From contig CAIIXF020000007.1 of assembly GCA_903813345.2 (NCBI GenBank), positions 23,735,564 to 23,799,563 of the forward strand: a stretch of 64,000 bases of DNA, in the 5' to 3' direction. The translations under genes and the position numbers were made by a program. Each line of letters starts with the position of its first letter. Position 1 is the first letter of the stretch. This document shows, piece after piece, positions 62,301-64,000 of the stretch. The notes under the pieces were generated by a model, which worked only from the letters and a program-made list of their open reading frames with translations, searched no databases and was not told the DNA's origin. This DNA comes from Owenia fusiformis. Taxonomy: Eukaryota; Annelida; Polychaeta; Sabellida; Oweniidae.

Positions 62301-63945
62301 AGTTTTATCATAAGAGACATGATTTCTCGCTAATATACATTCTGAGCACTTTCAAGTGATTTGGGGCCAAAGTTATCAAATGTGAACCCCTGGGATTTTG
62401 TGACCCCCTCCCCCCCAGCAATAGCTGGCTATGGGCCTGATAGTGTCAAGCTGTTGCCAAATATGACTGCAGCTGATTGGCCTGTCCTGGTGCAAATATT
62501 CATGGGACCCAAAGAAAATTCACACTGACAACATTGTGAGATATATTCTGTTGGGGCAATGTATGAGGTGATGTTCAACATTTTTTATATTTATTTTTTA
62601 TTGCATCTTTCTTACACAAAACATTGTACATAATATACATACAGATCCAATCCATTTACATTGAATATTCAATAATATTATTACACATTTATATTTAACA
62701 ATTATACATTTTTACGCTTTTGAGACCATCTCCATTCAGAGTATTTAATTTGACTTAATTTAGAAGGGTACCATTTGAAAATACAAAACATGCAATAAGA
62801 TAACCTTTCAATCATATTGGGCCGGCAATATTTTAATGTTCAACATTAACACAACAACAGTGAAAGTCATATCTGGGATAAATGCATAAGTTAAAAGCCC
62901 AGGGTGCAAAATTCGAAAGATAGAATGAAAACATTATTACCAGAAGAGCCAGTTTCAACAATGATGTGGGTCTAATAATGTTGTAAGCCTACCTGCATTT
63001 GACAATATTGGCAACTAATGTTTAGCAATAATGCAGATATTACAACATTTGACACACTGGAACCACTTTTTAGGTTTAAAGGTTTTTATTATCATGTTAA
63101 CCAAAACCATGTTACAAACAGAGCAAGGGTCGAATCAATGCATTATTGGCCCTGGTAATCAAGAATTAATATAAATGATTAAGTTGCAAAGAAAACCACT
63201 TGTTGGTGATGAATTTAATGTGGATATGCAGGGCTCTCACTAGGCTTTTAGACTGTGGCGCAGCACCACAGTCTATTTAGCTCCCACCACACTCTATTGG
63301 CAAATATTGATTGTTCCCACAGTCTAAACTTGACTGAATACACACTAATAGCATGTAAAAGGATAAAATATAACATAAATATGATTTATCATGATTGAAT
63401 GGTTATGCTTAAGATGTGTCCACCACACCCTAAATATTTTCTAATGAGATCCCTGATATGATGGTTGTGATACCTTGCTCATGTTTCAAATCTTGTTTCA
63501 TCTGAATTGCATCTTCAGTACATCTCTGTACCTGGGATTTGTATTCCTCAATCTCTTCCTTCAGGTTCATTACTACAGGGTGGTCACTCAACGATGCCTT
63601 ACTGGACACCCTGTAGCAAATGTTAAAGTTGAATTTTAGTACCATTTAGGAATAAGGCTCATAAGGGGTATGACAATTAGATCTTGCGGTAATTAACTGT
63701 TAAGAGAACTGGGGTTTGATCAAATCAAAATATCCTGAAGTTTTAGATCTTTTCTCAAGATGCTGACTCTTTGGACAAAGGATTTGTTTCACAATTGAAA
63801 TAATCATTTACCCCCCCCTACCAAAATTAAAAACAGTTGAAAACAAGGCATTAACATGACAAAATGTCACCACCTAAAACAATTTGGTCAATTTAAAACA
63901 AGTTGGAAAATACCTTTTGACCTTAAGAAGGTTTGATTTGAACTT
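53399..63945 (-). CDS. Multi-exon coiled-coil protein, C-terminal 689 residues (5' end off window)
   Basis: Exons in transcript order: 63945-63914 (5' edge uncertain), 63610-63474, 62280-62015, 61483-61383, 60874-60779, 60490-60394, 59798-59744, 58319-58216, 58053-57931, 57547-57350, 57016-56882, 55870-55768, 55231-55057, 54812-54608, 54080-53977, 53537-53399. All junctions are GT-AG and all phases agree (2070 nt including TAA). The product is mostly charged heptad-like coiled coil (for example MAKLQAHMEMQEMKQAEKK, RVRKENNDLIDKLRNVKEKL), then a denser segment (IPELKLRHLFERYIAFRKF, ELRSFLHVINRRLHRNNKKW), a Pro-rich linker (LVLPPVDPMPQALVG, SPSPLPLSPVG) and a C-terminus ending FTYRDDPSEY. There is no signal peptide or TM segment, so it is cytoplasmic. 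A ciliary or centrosomal scaffold is my guess from architecture only; I do not recognise the family. One donor and one acceptor are embedded in tandem arrays (separate entries). Confidence 0.9.
54120..54425. repeat. Degenerate tandem repeat (ggtggtccacta) in coiled-coil gene intron
   Basis: Imperfect units of roughly 30-40 bp built on tacatacagg(g)tggtccacta and ta(g)aacaatacat. It lies just upstream of the acceptor of exon 53977-54080 and does not copy that acceptor. Confidence 0.75.
56480..56908 (-). repeat. 33-bp tandem array copying an exon end and its splice donor, 13 units
   Basis: Thirteen units of exactly 33 bp start at 56480 + 33n. The last (56876-56908) is the 3' end of coding exon 56882-57016 plus its donor. 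Read on the minus strand, units carry KISHDLYE|GTTAGT or GTCAGT. From the true donor the frame stays open through six further 11-residue units (VSHKISHDLYE type) before a stop; five of these keep a GT donor at the same place and the sixth has lost it. Confidence 0.95.
57776..57920. repeat. Dispersed ATGTCACCACC family, copy 2, in coiled-coil gene intron
   Basis: aaggcattcacatgcaaaatgtc at the start and gtagtggtgacataaaa at the end match the copy at 6387. Related pieces are at 18022-18105 (cggattaacatgcaaaatgc) and 63845-63880 (aaggcattaacatgac). Confidence 0.65.
58305..58450 (-). repeat. About 22-bp degenerate repeat copying a splice acceptor
   Basis: Core accaacactgaaatacaat recurs from the exon edge (exon 58216-58319) into the upstream intron. 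On the minus strand it reads TATTTCAG|TGTTGGTGTCATTG, so at least three extra copies of the acceptor with the first exon bases lie within about 130 bp. Confidence 0.8.
58636..58998. repeat. 29-bp minisatellite, about 12.5 copies, in coiled-coil gene intron
   Basis: Unit attagccttcttgtaaata acacactgac recurs every 29 bp (gtaaata at 58643, final variant gtatata at 58991, 12 steps). The units are almost identical (single changes such as cgg for ctg), so the array is recent or homogenised. It lies in the intron between exons 59744-59798 and 58216-58319. Confidence 0.96.
60268..60373. repeat. Short inverted repeat in coiled-coil gene intron
   Basis: gggtgaactaaaaaatgcaa pairs with ttacattttgttggggtcag. 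Ends resemble the TACAGGGTGAC elements at 27028 and 46629. Confidence 0.5.
60945..61375. repeat. Degenerate tandem duplication in coiled-coil gene intron
   Basis: Blocks sharing gctttctgaaaatgaatt and ccaggcc(cc)tggtccctt recur at about 60957, 61076, 61196 and 61256, with spacings of about 120, 120 and 60 bp. All lie within the intron between exons 61383-61483 and 60779-60874. Confidence 0.75.
61510..61695. repeat. Dispersed CAAGTGGGTGCA family, copy 2, in coiled-coil gene intron
   Basis: Inverted relative to the copy at 37285: cacccacctgaaaatcaatt, then acccacttgaaaatgaaaat and tatggagaacactgat. A more diverged relative with ggcgcagcaccaca starts near 63230. Confidence 0.7.
62335..62440. 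mobile_element. GGCCCGTAGCCAG-end MITE, right-hand fragment
   Basis: Ends agctggctatgggcctga and shares attctgagcactttcaagtg with the family interior. The left end is missing. Lies in a coiled-coil gene intron. Confidence 0.6.
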
Positions 63946-64000
63946 CTTAGAACATGTAGATGATTTTGAAAAAAAAATTCGTCAATTTGAAGCACTTCTT

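Noticed and set aside
1-64000. tRNA or rRNA genes
   Set aside because: I found no cloverleaf with conserved A and B box spacing and no rRNA-like conserved blocks on reading both strands; a covariance-model scan would be decisive.

Overview
This is animal nuclear DNA. It is AT-rich with large introns, GT-AG splice sites and AATAAA signals, and many short inverted-repeat elements fill introns and intergenic space. The gene set (an intronless orphan rhodopsin-like receptor, a membrane-anchored GHL10/DUF187 glycoside hydrolase, a many-exon coiled-coil protein) together with the repeat load suggests a marine invertebrate such as a mollusc, brachiopod, hemichordate or amphioxus. The sequence does not let me choose between these.

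Layout. 1-8.3 kb: no gene seen; a 5'-truncated LINE (4667-5309), a TTAA-flanked foldback (5560-6318) and a second long foldback (7173-8021). 8.36-11.48 kb (+): one open frame of 1039 codons for a GPCR with a Ser/Thr-rich tandem-repeat stalk and seven short Cys repeats before the seven-helix domain. 11.5-47.6 kb: about 36 kb with no gene I can defend, but with many mobile-element copies. These include three MULE-type elements with exact or near-exact 9-bp target duplications, a piggyBac-like deletion derivative, a second LINE copy, mariner-like and foldback elements, and one unexplained GC-richer open stretch (18497-18691). 47.64-52.22 kb (+): the glycoside hydrolase in three exons (514 aa). 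53.40-64.0 kb (-): the C-terminal 689 residues of a coiled-coil protein in at least 16 exons; its 5' end lies beyond the right edge. The last two genes converge, with about 1.2 kb between their stop codons.

The genes show no obvious shared pathway. The most unusual structure is in the coiled-coil gene. A 33-bp tandem array copies an exon's 3' end together with its splice donor, so several in-frame alternative donors sit 11 codons apart. A second, smaller array copies a splice acceptor two exons upstream of the exon carrying the donor array. The second most unusual is the receptor ectodomain, with a repeated C-x9-C motif headed by WPF/FP that I do not recognise.
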